A stretch of 64,000 nucleotides of DNA, from the NCBI GenBank assembly GCA_032252755.1, contig JAVUPY010000024.1, positions 1 to 64,000 on the forward strand, in the 5' to 3' direction. The notes beneath the pieces are model-generated. The model had not been told where the DNA came from. It saw only the letters and a list, made by a program, of their open reading frames with translations, and ran no database searches. Every line of letters starts with the position of its first letter. Position 1 is the stretch's first letter. This DNA comes from Terriglobia bacterium (GTDB lineage Bacteria; Acidobacteriota; Terriglobia; Terriglobales; Acidobacteriaceae). Made by a program: the position numbers and the translations under genes. Below are positions 1 through 8,343 of this stretch, in pieces.

Positions 1-2
1 CC

Positions 3-107
3 CGGAATGTGCTGCTGGGCAAAGTAGCTGCACCCGAATCAGCTCACTCTTTCCTGGCCGCTGTCAGGGGCGCAAAGGCACAGGCTGTAGAGGCCGCGAA
101 GGACTAA
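3..107 (+). CDS. C-terminal end of an upstream gene cut by the window edge
   Basis: A frame open from base 3 runs 34 codons to a TAA at 105-107. It encodes an Ala/Lys-rich tail ending AQAVEAAKD, with codon use like the neighbouring genes. The start lies outside the window. I do not recognise the family. It could be a spurious open frame, but no comparable reading is seen in the other plus-strand frames here. Confidence 0.35.
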   Translation, partial: RNVLLGKVAAPESAHSFLAAVRGAKAQAVEAAKD

Positions 108-231
108 CTCGGCCGGAATGAGCGCAAGCACCCGGGAGCGAATGCCTTGGCAACCGGATATAGAAGATAGGCTATGCGCCAGGTCGAATCGGGAGAAATG
201 GCCTGGCGGAGCAAGGAAGGTCGGAGCACAT

Positions 232-420
232 ATGCCGTTAGTTCAATTGCTTGTAGTTCTGATCGTGGTGGGTGTCCTTTTGTGGATGGTGAATCGCTTC
301 ATCCCAATGCAGTCAACCATCAAGTCAATTCTGAATGCAGTCGTGGTCATCGGGGTTGTTTTGTGGTTGCTGAATGTCTTCGGGGTTTTGCATTCCATTT
401 CCCGAATCCACGTTGGATGA
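232..420 (+). CDS. Thivi_2564-type small membrane protein
   Basis: A 62-residue protein with two hydrophobic helices, at about residues 3-20 and 30-48. They are separated by a short polar turn containing NRFIPMQ and IKSILN. The motif VGVLLWMVNRFIPM and the second helix VVLWLLNVFG are typical of the small Thivi_2564 family of inner-membrane proteins, whose function is unknown. The ATG at 232 is preferred over an in-frame ATG at 118. It has a CGGAG ribosome site five bases upstream, gives the usual family length, and the preceding 38 residues are unlike protein. It is followed by another tiny membrane-protein gene (DUF3309), so these may be co-expressed envelope or stress genes. Confidence 0.8.
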   Translation: MPLVQLLVVLIVVGVLLWMVNRFIPMQSTIKSILNAVVVIGVVLWLLNVFGVLHSISRIHVG

Positions 421-505
421 AAGACTCGCACCGCCGGCATCAAGAGATTTGAGAGCTTAGCTGTCTTTGAATTTTGCCTGCAAGCCGCAGTCAAAAGGAG
501 CAAAC

Positions 506-661
506 ATGCTTGTAACCATACTAATCGTGATTTTGATCCTGGCGCTCCTTGGTGCGCTACCAAGATGGCCCTACAGCAGGAACTGGGGTTATTACCCGAC
601 CGGAGGGTTGGGATTGATCCTTCTGGTACTGATCGTTCTTCTCCTCCTCGGTCAGATTTGA
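506..661 (+). CDS. DUF3309 family small membrane protein
   Basis: This 51-residue protein has the DUF3309 signature: a hydrophobic start (MLVTILIVILILALLGALP), a central segment with RWPYSRNWGYYPTGG, and a second hydrophobic segment ending LLLLGQI. It is probably an inner-membrane miniprotein with two membrane segments; the family's function is unknown. The start at 506 follows a strong AAAAGGAG site at 493-500. An upstream in-frame ATG at 467 would add 13 polar residues without a ribosome site. Only three bases separate its stop from the start of the phospholipase gene, so the two are probably co-transcribed. Confidence 0.85.
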   Translation: MLVTILIVILILALLGALPRWPYSRNWGYYPTGGLGLILLVLIVLLLLGQI

Positions 662-664
662 TTT

Positions 665-1987
665 ATGCACCCATTGGCAATGTCGTCAGTCGCCAACACC
701 AAGGGTTGGCGACTGCTTTCTGCACACATAGCGGCGCTTCTTCTCCTGGTGCTGATGTTCAGCGGCGGTTTGTCCGCATACTCGGTTCTCACGCATGAGC
801 AAGTCGTCGACCTGCTCTGGGCCGATGAGATCTTGCCGCTTCTTCTCAAGAAATATCCGGGATTGACGGACGAGCAGGTCAGGGTTGCGCACTCCTACGC
901 ATACGGTGGCGCTGTTATCCAGGACCTAGGCTATTACCCATTCGGCAGCAGGGAGTTTAGCGACCTGGTGCATTACGTTCGCAGTGGAGACTTTGTTCGC
1001 GAGTTGCTGATCGAGAGCCAGGATGTCAATGAGTATGCCTTCGCGCTAGGTGCACTCTCACACTATGCGTCGGACATTGCCGGCCATCCGGCTGTAAACC
1101 AAGCCGTTGGCATCGAGTATCCGAAACTTCGAGCGAAGTTTGGTCAATGGGTTCGCTATGCCCAGGACAGGACAGCGCATTTGAAAACGGAGTTCGGCTT
1201 CGACACGGTGCAGGTTGCCAAGAATCGCTACGCTTCGCAGCAATACCACGACTTCATTGGATTTCAAGTTTCCAAATCCCTACTCGAACGGGTGTTTCCC
1301 GTCGTCTACGGAGTTGATCTGAAGGACGTGCTCACACACGAGGATATGGCAATCGGTTCGTATCGTTTCGCGATTAGCCGAATGATTCCACGAATGACCC
1401 AGGTTGCCCTGCAAACCCACAAGAAAGAACTGATGCGCGAGACGCCGAATTTCGCGAAAAAGAAGTTCCTGTATCGTCTTTCTCGCTCTGATTATGAACG
1501 GGAGTGGGGAAAAGACTACGTGAAGCCGGGCTGCGGCACCCGCATACTGTCGACACTTCTGCGATTCATGCCGAAGATTGGTCCATTCAAAGGGTTGGCA
1601 TTCAATAACCCAACCCCCAAGACGGAGGATCTGTACATCAAGAGCATCAATACTACGGTTGATCAGTATCGGGCCCTTCTTGTTGCGGAGCGGAATGGCG
1701 CCCTCGTTCTACCCAATTACGATTTTGATAGTGGGCAACCAACCAAGGCAGCGGAATACTCGCTCGCAGACGACACCTACGCAAAGCTGCTGATGCGCTT
1801 GGCAGAACGGAAGTTCGATGGGACGTCACCGGAGCTGCGCGATAACATTCTGCGCTTTTATGCCGATCTCACTCTTCCGTTCGAGACTAAGAAGGACAAG
1901 GTTCGGTGGCAGAGTGTGCTGGTTGCCCTGGACCAGTTGAAGGCGGTGTCGGCGACACCGACCGTGGCGGGCAATCCCACGCAATGA
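665..1987 (+). CDS. Zinc-dependent phospholipase C family protein, exported
   Basis: A 440-residue protein with a hydrophobic signal or anchor segment at about residues 18-38, followed by SVLTHEQVVDLLW. A helical, His/Asp-rich region contains GALSHYASDIAGHPAVN around residue 130, the metal-binding motif of the zinc-dependent phospholipase C / S1-P1-like fold. Such enzymes hydrolyse phospholipid head groups outside the cytoplasm, using three zinc ions. The substrate here is unknown. The start could also be the ATG at 680; neither has a clear ribosome site, but the gene sits three bases after DUF3309, which would allow coupling. The C-terminal 200 residues are not recognisable and may be lineage-specific. 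Confidence 0.75.
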   Translation: MHPLAMSSVANTKGWRLLSAHIAALLLLVLMFSGGLSAYSVLTHEQVVDLLWADEILPLLLKKYPGLTDEQVRVAHSYAYGGAVIQDLGYYPFGSREFSDLVHYVRSGDFVRELLIESQDVNEYAFALGALSHYASDIAGHPAVNQAVGIEYPKLRAKFGQWVRYAQDRTAHLKTEFGFDTVQVAKNRYASQQYHDFIGFQVSKSLLERVFPVVYGVDLKDVLTHEDMAIGSYRFAISRMIPRMTQVALQTHKKELMRETPNFAKKKFLYRLSRSDYEREWGKDYVKPGCGTRILSTLLRFMPKIGPFKGLAFNNPTPKTEDLYIKSINTTVDQYRALLVAERNGALVLPNYDFDSGQPTKAAEYSLADDTYAKLLMRLAERKFDGTSPELRDNILRFYADLTLPFETKKDKVRWQSVLVALDQLKAVSATPTVAGNPTQ

Positions 1988-2087
1988 GAAAACACGCACA
2001 GCCCGTCTGGATTAGTAAAACAGGAAGTAAGTTCGGCCTGAATTCAACATGGAACTTGAGTCAGGCAGCCAAAGCGAGGCAGTCGGT

Positions 2088-3272
2088 ATGAAAACCGTTG
2101 GAGTTGTTACCACGACGATCCTCTGTTTGCTGCTCGGTGCCCCTGTTCTTGCCTATACACAACAAGAGCAGCAAAGTGACAAGCAGAAGCAAGAGCAGCA
2201 GGACAAAAAGAACAAAGAGAAGAAAGCTAAACCGGAGAAGTCAAAGGGCGCGCAACAAGCTGCGCCCCAGCAACAGCAACGCGCTCAGGAACAACAGAAG
2301 CAGAATCAGGATAAGCAGCAACAGCAACGCGCTCAGGAAGTGCAGAAGCAGAATCAGGACAAGCAGCAGCAGCGTGCTCAGGAACTGCAGAAGCAGAATC
2401 AGGACAAGCAGCAGCAGCGTGCTCAGGAACTGCAGAAGCAGAATCAGGACAAGCAGCAGCAGCGTGCTCAGGAACTGCAGCAGCAGAATCAGGACAAGCA
2501 GCAGCAGCGTGCTCAGGAACTGCAGCAGCAGGATCAGAACAAGCAGCAGGAACAGCGCGCTCAGGAACTGCAGAGGCAGAATCAGAACAAGCAGCAGGAA
2601 CAGCGCGCTCTGGAACAACGGCAACAAGCTCAGCAACAGCAGCGTGCCCAGGAACAACAAGGAGCGCGTCTTTCGCAACAACGTCAGCAACAGCTTGTCG
2701 AACAGCAGCAACAGCGCCTGGTGCTGTACCGCCAGCAACTCGATCACCAACAAGTCGTCCTGCAACAACAGACAGCACAGTTACAGCAGCAGAAGCGCAT
2801 GGCGCAGTATCGGATCCAGGGGGAGTATCTCGAGCACCTGCGCCAACAGCAGGTATTTCTTCAGAATGATCGTCACCCCGATTACGACCGCGATCCTTAT
2901 TTCTATACGGCTCCAACCTATCGTTATCGTCGTGCGGGCCACTACTACGAGACCAACCAATACGGCGCGGATTATCTTCGCCAAGCCATTAACTATGGTT
3001 ATCAGGAAGGTTTCCGGGCAGGGCGGGCAGACCGCGAGGATCGCTGGCGTTACAACTACCGAGACTCTTACGCTTATCGGGACGCGAACTACGGTTATAA
3101 CGGCTATTACGTAGAACGGGACGACTACAACTACTATTTCAGGCAGGGTTTTCGTCGCGGCTACGAAGATGGCTACTACAGTCGATATCGATACGGCAGG
3201 TATTACAACGGAAACTATAGCGTTCTGGGGGCCATTTTGTCGCAGATACTGAGATTGGAATCGCTTCACTAG
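2088..3272 (+). CDS. Exported Gln-rich tandem-repeat protein with Tyr/Arg/Gly-rich tail
   Basis: A 394-residue protein with a clear signal peptide (MKTVGVVTTTILCLLLGAPVLAY). A long, very Gln-rich region follows, built from 15-residue units of the type RAQELQKQNQDKQQQ, at least six recognisable and probably coiled-coil. The last 130 residues are rich in Tyr, Arg, Asp and Gly and carry repeated GY.EGFRAG / FRRGYEDGYY motifs. No enzymatic motif is seen. The start at 2088 is chosen because it places the signal peptide at the N terminus; an ATG at 2049 adds 13 polar residues. The GY-x-x-GY tail resembles that of the protein at 8723-9349, suggesting a shared envelope or extracellular role. The function is unknown. 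Confidence 0.7.
   Translation: MKTVGVVTTTILCLLLGAPVLAYTQQEQQSDKQKQEQQDKKNKEKKAKPEKSKGAQQAAPQQQQRAQEQQKQNQDKQQQQRAQEVQKQNQDKQQQRAQELQKQNQDKQQQRAQELQKQNQDKQQQRAQELQQQNQDKQQQRAQELQQQDQNKQQEQRAQELQRQNQNKQQEQRALEQRQQAQQQQRAQEQQGARLSQQRQQQLVEQQQQRLVLYRQQLDHQQVVLQQQTAQLQQQKRMAQYRIQGEYLEHLRQQQVFLQNDRHPDYDRDPYFYTAPTYRYRRAGHYYETNQYGADYLRQAINYGYQEGFRAGRADREDRWRYNYRDSYAYRDANYGYNGYYVERDDYNYYFRQGFRRGYEDGYYSRYRYGRYYNGNYSVLGAILSQILRLESLH
2280..2640 (+). repeat. 45-bp in-frame tandem repeat array
   Basis: Coding repeats of 45 bp lie inside the Gln-rich gene. Three to four central units (about 2365-2510) are nearly identical at the DNA level, and flanking units diverge. This indicates recent expansion by slippage or unequal recombination. 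Unit number probably varies between strains. Confidence 0.85.
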
Positions 3273-3381
3273 AGGCCGAACTGATTATCGTCACAACACG
3301 TGCCCGGCTTTATCGACCAGGTCGGTCGGTGCAGCCGGACAATATCCTGGTTACCTGGCAGAAGATCCAAGGAGCGCTTTT

Positions 3382-3609
3382 ATGAAGATCTTGCTGTATG
3401 TGGGTCTACTCATAGTTGTTCTCGGCATCGTATCCCTGTTCGTGCCAATCCCAAGCACCGAGAAGGAGAGCCTTAAAGCCGGAGGTGTGAAGATCGGTAT
3501 CCAGACCACTCATAGTGAGCGTGTGTCGCCAATTATTAGCGCGGTGCTCATCGTAGGCGGGATTGGGTTGGCGGTTGCAGGAACGCGCAAGCGACCATCG
3601 ACCAGTTAA
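3382..3609 (+). CDS. Small two-helix membrane protein, unknown function
   Basis: This 75-residue protein has membrane segments at about residues 3-22 (LLYVGLLIVVLGIVSLFVPIP) and 51-67 (ISAVLIVGGIGLAVAG). Between them is a polar loop with KAGGVKIGIQTTHSERVSP. A good AAGGAG site lies upstream of the ATG. The layout resembles the DUF3185 type of small membrane protein, but I cannot assign it firmly. It stands alone between the repeat protein and the patatin gene. Confidence 0.65.
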   Translation: MKILLYVGLLIVVLGIVSLFVPIPSTEKESLKAGGVKIGIQTTHSERVSPIISAVLIVGGIGLAVAGTRKRPSTS

Positions 3610-3717
3610 GCAGTCGGGGAACATCTAAAGCAGAAGGCCCGCAACGAAGAGACACTCTGATCAACAGAACGGAACAGCCAGAGTTCCTCTTTATTTTACC
3701 AACTGGCGGGGAAAGCG

Positions 3718-5094
3718 ATGCGGCAGCTTCTTCTTGCAACGATGATGATGGTCAGCACGTTCGCTTTCGCTCAATCGATGGGTTGTTTACCGGGAGATAG
3801 TCGCGCGCTGGTGCTAAGTGGCGGAGGCGCCAAAGGCGCTTTCGAAGCGGGCGCAATATACCATCTCGTCGTGCATCGACATTGTGATTTCAAAGAAATC
3901 TCCGGTGTCTCGGTAGGGGCGCTCAATGCAGCCTTTCTCGCACAAGCGGCGAGTTCAAACGATCCGAAACGATCTCTTAACTATCTTGCGGATCAGGCAG
4001 AGGAACTGGCAAAGGTGTGGGAGTCGATCAAGGGGCCCCCAGACATTTTCAAGAAACGCTTCCTTGGGATGTTGCGATTCGGTCTCTTCAGGATTGAGAA
4101 CCTGAATGATTTCACACCTGTGCGGAATCTCATCCACGACAGAGTAGATTCAAAGAAACTTCTAACGGGCCGAACCGTGCGCGTGGGAGTAGTGTCTTTC
4201 TGGGATGGCAGCTATCGAGAAGTCGTCGCCTCAAAATCATCCGCGGAAGACAACCAGAGATTCCTCGACTACGTGTTTGCAAGTTCTCTGATACCGATCT
4301 ATGGCCGTATGCCCCAAATCCAAGATGATCCGGCAATAACAGACAAGAACCAATGGATGCAATTTGCGGACGCTGGGGTGCGTCGAGTGACTCCGGTGAG
4401 CAGCTATTTCATGACTTGTGACACCTCCGTGGTCCCGATCGACGGTGGATCAACACCTCCTTGCAACAGGCAGGGAAAGTGGATTCCCGCACACGAAAGA
4501 CCCATCCGGGAGTTGTTTGTACTTATGACAAGTCCATATTCTCGATCATCAGACGAAGCGGCGATTCCGGACCCCAATGAGTGCTGCAAGAAAGGCACCC
4601 GCAAGTTCACCGATGGCCACAAAATACTGAAGCGAACAATAGAGCTGACCGTGGGAGTTCCGTATCGCTGGGACCTGAGTTTTGCTCAGATCGCGAATGA
4701 GTTCCTCGCGTGGCGGCAAGAACAGCACAATATGTTTCAACGCGCTGATATCCCCCTTGAATATCTGGAAAAGATCCGGGCCTTCAACGTAGACTTTCCA
4801 ATTGAGTCCTACAACCCAGGGGACTCGGCTGAAGTACCTAGTCTGCCTTACGGAATCATTCTGATCGTCCCGCATAAGATCTTCGCGGACTTATATGGAT
4901 TCGACCGACAAAACATTCGAGAGCAGTTGTATTGCGGGTGCATGGCAGCAGATCAGGTGATGTCGCACGGGGACTCTGAACAGTCGATGGCGACGCAATG
5001 CGCGCAGCGGTTCCCCAAACCCGCCGCCGGAAAAACACATCCCACAGATTGGGCGGCTGATGTTTGCAGTGTTGCTCAACTCCACGTCAAATAG
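3718..5094 (+). CDS. Patatin-like phospholipase, exported
   Basis: A 458-residue protein with a signal peptide (residues 1-19, ending FAFAQS) and a patatin domain. The glycine-rich oxyanion loop is SGGGAKGAFEAGA, the nucleophile elbow is GVSVG (catalytic Ser), and the dyad Asp lies in FADAGVRRVTP. Patatins are serine acyl hydrolases acting on phospholipids or other acyl lipids; here it would act in the periplasm or outside the cell. The C-terminal 200 residues contain several Cys (SYFMTCDTS, NECCKK, LYCGCMAADQ), suggesting disulfides. It is a single gene followed by a hairpin cluster. Substrate unknown. Confidence 0.85.
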   Translation: MRQLLLATMMMVSTFAFAQSMGCLPGDSRALVLSGGGAKGAFEAGAIYHLVVHRHCDFKEISGVSVGALNAAFLAQAASSNDPKRSLNYLADQAEELAKVWESIKGPPDIFKKRFLGMLRFGLFRIENLNDFTPVRNLIHDRVDSKKLLTGRTVRVGVVSFWDGSYREVVASKSSAEDNQRFLDYVFASSLIPIYGRMPQIQDDPAITDKNQWMQFADAGVRRVTPVSSYFMTCDTSVVPIDGGSTPPCNRQGKWIPAHERPIRELFVLMTSPYSRSSDEAAIPDPNECCKKGTRKFTDGHKILKRTIELTVGVPYRWDLSFAQIANEFLAWRQEQHNMFQRADIPLEYLEKIRAFNVDFPIESYNPGDSAEVPSLPYGIILIVPHKIFADLYGFDRQNIREQLYCGCMAADQVMSHGDSEQSMATQCAQRFPKPAAGKTHPTDWAADVCSVAQLHVK

Positions 5095-5287
5095 CGACAA
5101 CACAATCTATCGTTCCTGGTCAATTGTGATCAGTATTTCAAGTTCTCCATGGTTGATACTGATAATCGTAATGTTCCGCAGGTTATGACAACAATTGACT
5201 TGTGGAGTTGGTAGGAGCTGGGGAAGTGATCGGAACCACGACCGGTGAGCGGCAGTTAAGGCCCACCACACTCCCAGCATTGGGTAG

Positions 5288-5309
5288 CCGAAGCGCTACC
5301 ACGCTTCGG
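5288..5309. other. Perfect 8-bp inverted repeat (first of two tandem hairpins)
   Basis: CCGAAGCG at 5288-5295 and CGCTTCGG at 5302-5309 can pair around a six-base loop. It lies ten bases before the terminator-like hairpin at 5320. The 5095-5478 gap contains no convincing gene. The paired hairpins could be the 3' end of the patatin transcript or part of a small RNA. Confidence 0.4.
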
Positions 5310-5319
5310 TAGTCCGCAC

Positions 5320-5346
5320 GAGCCGGCCGTAACGCGCCGGCTCTTT
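5320..5346 (+). terminator. Terminator-like hairpin after the patatin gene
   Basis: GAGCCGGC (5320-5327) pairs perfectly with GCCGGCTC (5336-5343) across an eight-base loop, followed by a short T run (TTTGTT). This is the only strong terminator candidate in the 384-base gap between the convergent patatin and AI-2E-type genes. It is 225 bases after the patatin stop, so a separate small transcript could also end here. Confidence 0.5.
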
Positions 5347-5478
5347 GTTCATCTGCAGTCCTTCAGTCTTCAAAGAGGTTGTGGAACATGTCAACGACTG
5401 CTCCCCCATATCAAGTCCCGGGTAGGACTGGCGGCGGTGGAGCTAGGATCCGGCTGGAGACTGACGGGCGTTATTGTG

Positions 5479-6546
5479 CTACCCGGAATCCTTCGAGGCA
5501 CCATCTGTCGCGGAGTACTTCTGCCAGCGCTTCCAAACAATGCGGAGTGTAGCCATGATCGGAATTGAAAGATATACCCCGATCACTCCGGCTATCTCTC
5601 CGCCAGTGAGAATTGCGAATAACGCCGCCAACGGATGAAGCTCGAGCTTGCCACCCATAATGCGCGGGGAGTTGACATAGTCCTGCACCAACCGCCACGC
5701 GGCCAGGAACAAGGCGATGACAAGCAGGTGGTGGTAGCCGGTCAGGAACGCGACACCCACAATTACCAATGCTGCGACCAAGGGACCAGCGAGGGGGATG
5801 AACTCCATGGCACCCCCCACTATGCCGAGAATGATTGCATAGGGTACGCGCAACAACAAAAGGACGACGGTATAAACCACCAGCGACAACCCGGCCAAGA
5901 TAAGTTGGGCACGGATATATCCCGCGAGCATTAGGTTGAGATCCTCAATGATACTGCTCAAGAATTGGCGTTGCCGTCGGCGTTCTGCGATCTCGATCAC
6001 CGAATTGGCGAGTCCCCGCCCATCGCGCAAGAAGAAGATGGCCAGGATAGGTATGACGATGAGCCAGACAGCATTCGTCAGCAGCATCGTGGCGCGGCCG
6101 CCAAAGTCCCTTGCCCATGCAATAATTGCTTCACGATGTGCTCCGAAGAATTCTTGCACACGGATCTGCGTGTCCTGGCTCCAGCCGTGCTTTCCGCCAA
6201 ACTGGGTAACCATAACGCCCGACGACAACTTATCCAGAAGGCCGGGCAGGGCTGTCGCAAATGTACGGCTCTCGTTGGCGATTCGTGGACCAAGACCCAA
6301 TAGCACTCCCGAGATAATCAGCAGCAGGATCAGGTAGACCTGGAGAATAGCGAGCCAGCGCGATCCGCGGGAGAACCTCGACCGACGCTGAACCAACGAG
6401 ACTAGGGGCTCCAGCAAGTAGGCGAAGAGAACAGCAAACAGAAAGACAATGAGAATACGCCTGGCAGCATAAATGAACCCTGCGATCAGGCCGAACAACA
6501 CGATGGTGCCGAGCACATTTGCCGTACGCTTATCAAAGAAGCTCAT
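5479..6546 (-). CDS. AI-2E family transporter / permease
   Basis: A 355-residue polytopic membrane protein. There are two N-terminal helices (about 10-28 and 30-48), then a soluble segment containing a long helix (SGVMVTQFGGKHGW), then at least five helices. It includes the family hallmark region around PYAIILGIVGGAMEFIPLAGPLVAAL. The family (PF01594) was named for autoinducer-2 export, but many members are Na+/H+ antiporters or of unknown substrate. A specific substrate cannot be deduced. It is transcribed leftward alone, and the upstream ribosome site is weak. Confidence 0.85.
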   Translation of the reverse strand: MSFFDKRTANVLGTIVLFGLIAGFIYAARRILIVFLFAVLFAYLLEPLVSLVQRRSRFSRGSRWLAILQVYLILLLIISGVLLGLGPRIANESRTFATALPGLLDKLSSGVMVTQFGGKHGWSQDTQIRVQEFFGAHREAIIAWARDFGGRATMLLTNAVWLIVIPILAIFFLRDGRGLANSVIEIAERRRQRQFLSSIIEDLNLMLAGYIRAQLILAGLSLVVYTVVLLLLRVPYAIILGIVGGAMEFIPLAGPLVAALVIVGVAFLTGYHHLLVIALFLAAWRLVQDYVNSPRIMGGKLELHPLAALFAILTGGEIAGVIGVYLSIPIMATLRIVWKRWQKYSATDGASKDSG

Positions 6547-6686
6547 CTCATTTTTGAGGTCGGAGGTCGCGACCGAGCCGGTTGTGCGTACGAACCGGCA
6601 ATACTCTCGGGCTCACGCCGTCTCCGACCTTCCTTCTATGCTGTAAGAGGATCCAGCCCATCTTCACCCGATTGAACTTGACGAGT

Positions 6687-6956
6687 TTACTTTCGCTTTA
6701 TCAGCAAGCCGATGAGTGCTCCTGTGGTAAGGCCCACGGCGAATGTCGCCGCAACAGTTAATGCAGGGTGCCGCTGGATGCGCTGAGCTGTGTCGTTCAC
6801 AAATTCCTCGGCCGCGTCACCGCCTCTTTTTGCTGTACTGCCCAACACGCCGACTGCATCCTGTAATGCGTCACCAACCTTGCGGGTTGCACAACAAGCC
6901 TGGTGGGCTGATTCGGCGATTTGATCCGCTGTTCTTTCCAGTACGGTTTGTGACAT
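6687..6956 (-). CDS. DUF883/ElaB-like membrane-anchored protein
   Basis: An 89-residue protein with an amphipathic N-terminal helical part containing RTADQIAESAHQACCATRKV. A C-terminal membrane segment (TVAATFAVGLTTGALIGLLIKRK) ends in basic residues. This is the layout of the DUF883 (ElaB/YqjD) family, C-terminally membrane-anchored proteins that bind ribosomes in E. coli stationary phase. The start at 6956 is chosen over 6974 because AAGGAG lies eight bases upstream. It is followed leftward by an unrelated operon. Confidence 0.65.
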   Translation of the reverse strand: MSQTVLERTADQIAESAHQACCATRKVGDALQDAVGVLGSTAKRGGDAAEEFVNDTAQRIQRHPALTVAATFAVGLTTGALIGLLIKRK

Positions 6957-7049
6957 ACAGCTCTCCTTCATCATGCGAGGTGTGTTGATGCGTTATTTCT
7001 CAATCCGTGCTATATCAAGATTCCTTTCCTTCTATGGCCGTCGCCGTTC

Positions 7050-7463
7050 CTACAGTTTCAGCAGTCTGTCAAAGAAGGAGCGATAGCGCTGCAGGGCGAC
7101 TCGCAAATCTTCCGTGGACACGTTTTCGCCGCGGTCCCATTGCTTTTCCAGGCCCGATCGTTCGTTGGCAAATCCTTCCGCAAGTCGCTGCATCACTGAT
7201 GCGACGAGCTTGTCTGCGGCTTCAACTGTCTGTCGCGGGTCGTCCACGAAACCGGTTTGAATGGTGCTCCATTGCGAGCGGAAGTCTTTCAACTCTGATT
7301 CAGGGAACATGGCTACGGGTGGTGGGACTGGAACCGCTACATCCAAAGGTTGCGGTTCTTGGCCTTTCACAAGTTTAGGCCCTTCGAGTTCCTTTGGTGG
7401 AATGCCATAACCTGCGAGCTCGGCCGTAGTTAGCTCTCCTTCTTTTGTCTTTAGTTCAGCCAT
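7050..7463 (-). CDS. Conserved hypothetical protein, paralogous to the neighbouring membrane protein
   Basis: A 137-residue soluble protein. The N terminus (about 1-50) is Pro/Glu-rich and probably disordered. Residues about 52-137 form a helical domain with SQWSTIQTGFVDDPRQ, a segment with EAADKLVASVMQRLAE, and EDLRVALQRYRSFFDRLL. The same domain occurs in the C-terminal part of the upstream gene. The function is unknown; the Trp/Phe-rich helices suggest a protein-protein or membrane-surface role. Its ATG overlaps the upstream stop codon (TAATG at 7461-7465), so the two are translationally coupled and probably form a complex. Confidence 0.7.
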   Translation of the reverse strand: MAELKTKEGELTTAELAGYGIPPKELEGPKLVKGQEPQPLDVAVPVPPPVAMFPESELKDFRSQWSTIQTGFVDDPRQTVEAADKLVASVMQRLAEGFANERSGLEKQWDRGENVSTEDLRVALQRYRSFFDRLLKL

Positions 7464-8041
7464 TAGGCTACCTCTTTCTTCTCAACGGGAGTCGGTGTCC
7501 GCATCAGTTCCTCAAAAAGAGAGCGATAGTGAATCATCGCCGTCCTCAGATCCTCTGTAGTTGCCACGTCTTTCCCCGCCCGTAACGCAATTTCGTGCGC
7601 CGACCGGTAGTTTGCCACCACTCGGGGATGGTCGACTGAAATGTCGGCCGCCCGCTGGTCAAAATCGGAGACGGGATACCCGCGAGCTTTCATTAAAGAG
7701 GACACCAGGTCATCCGCTTCTGCGACCGCCCCCTTGGGAGAGTCGACGAAGCGAGACTGGACCTCATGCCACTGTTTCGAAAACCGGTCTTGTTCCATCG
7801 GATCGAGATCGCGAAGGGTGAGCTTTTCAACACGCTTCTCGCGATCTGTAAGTTTCGTTTCTGCTTTTCGTTCAGACCCATGCTGCTGCACAGCCCGGTC
7901 ATACTCAGGCCCAAATTTTTGCCGGAGTTCCGCTGTAGTATTCCGGCGTTTACGCACGTACAGCCATGCAAACACGGCGATGATCAGAATCGCCCCGACG
8001 ACGAGCGCAATCAACTTCGGATCGAGCAGATCCAGTGTCAC
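7463..8041 (-). CDS. Membrane-anchored hypothetical protein with the same C-terminal domain
   Basis: This 192-residue protein uses a GTG start at 8039-8041, preceded by a strong AAGGAGG site. The longer frame back to 8248 has no ribosome site and an implausible N terminus. A membrane helix (about residues 7-25, KLIALVVGAILIIAVFAWLY) is followed by RKRR, then a charged linker. Next comes a domain with KQWHEVQSRFVDSPKG, AEADDLVSSLMKARG and EDLRTAMIHYRSLFEELM, clearly homologous to the next gene. The family resembles hypothetical 'secreted/membrane' proteins common in soil bacteria. The function is unknown. Confidence 0.7.
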   Translation of the reverse strand: MTLDLLDPKLIALVVGAILIIAVFAWLYVRKRRNTTAELRQKFGPEYDRAVQQHGSERKAETKLTDREKRVEKLTLRDLDPMEQDRFSKQWHEVQSRFVDSPKGAVAEADDLVSSLMKARGYPVSDFDQRAADISVDHPRVVANYRSAHEIALRAGKDVATTEDLRTAMIHYRSLFEELMRTPTPVEKKEVA

Positions 8042-8146
8042 TGAAGCCTCCTTATTTAGGAACAGGCACAAATGCCAATCGTCTTCGCAAGGCTCTTCTA
8101 CGGTGTGAGAGCCCCGCGAATAACCAAGTATCAAACTGTTGGTTTC

Positions 8147-8343
8147 GGAAAACTGTTCATAATTGATCGGTCTCTGGGGAATTTGGGTCCCTCCCGCCGA
8201 GATCACTTGCGGCTGCGCAGATGTGACTCGACATGTGTTCCTTTGCATTTAGGGTTGGGTAATCGCTCATAATCTGAAATTGCTGGGGTGACGGGAGTGA
8301 CTGCGGCAAGAATTCAGTCGCGAAGGCATAGAGAGACACCACA
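8147..8343 (+). repeat. Diverged copy of the yihY upstream region
   Basis: Anchors shared with 29877-30060 upstream of intact yihY include ggaaRactgttcaYaattga (8147-8166 vs 29877-29896) and ttgggtaatcgctc (8255-8268 vs 30007-30020). Further similar stretches include gctggg..acggga. The homology runs straight into the yihY 3' remnant at 8344, so about 770 bp of the original unit are missing between them. Confidence 0.6.

Noticed and set aside
2280-2640. CRISPR-like array from regular repeats
   Set aside because: The 45-bp units are contiguous coding repeats with no spacers and no cas genes nearby.
2227-2916. Long antisense open frames over the Gln-rich repeats
   Set aside because: They result from the repeat composition: the antisense product is an Ala/Pro/Val repeat without start site or family features.
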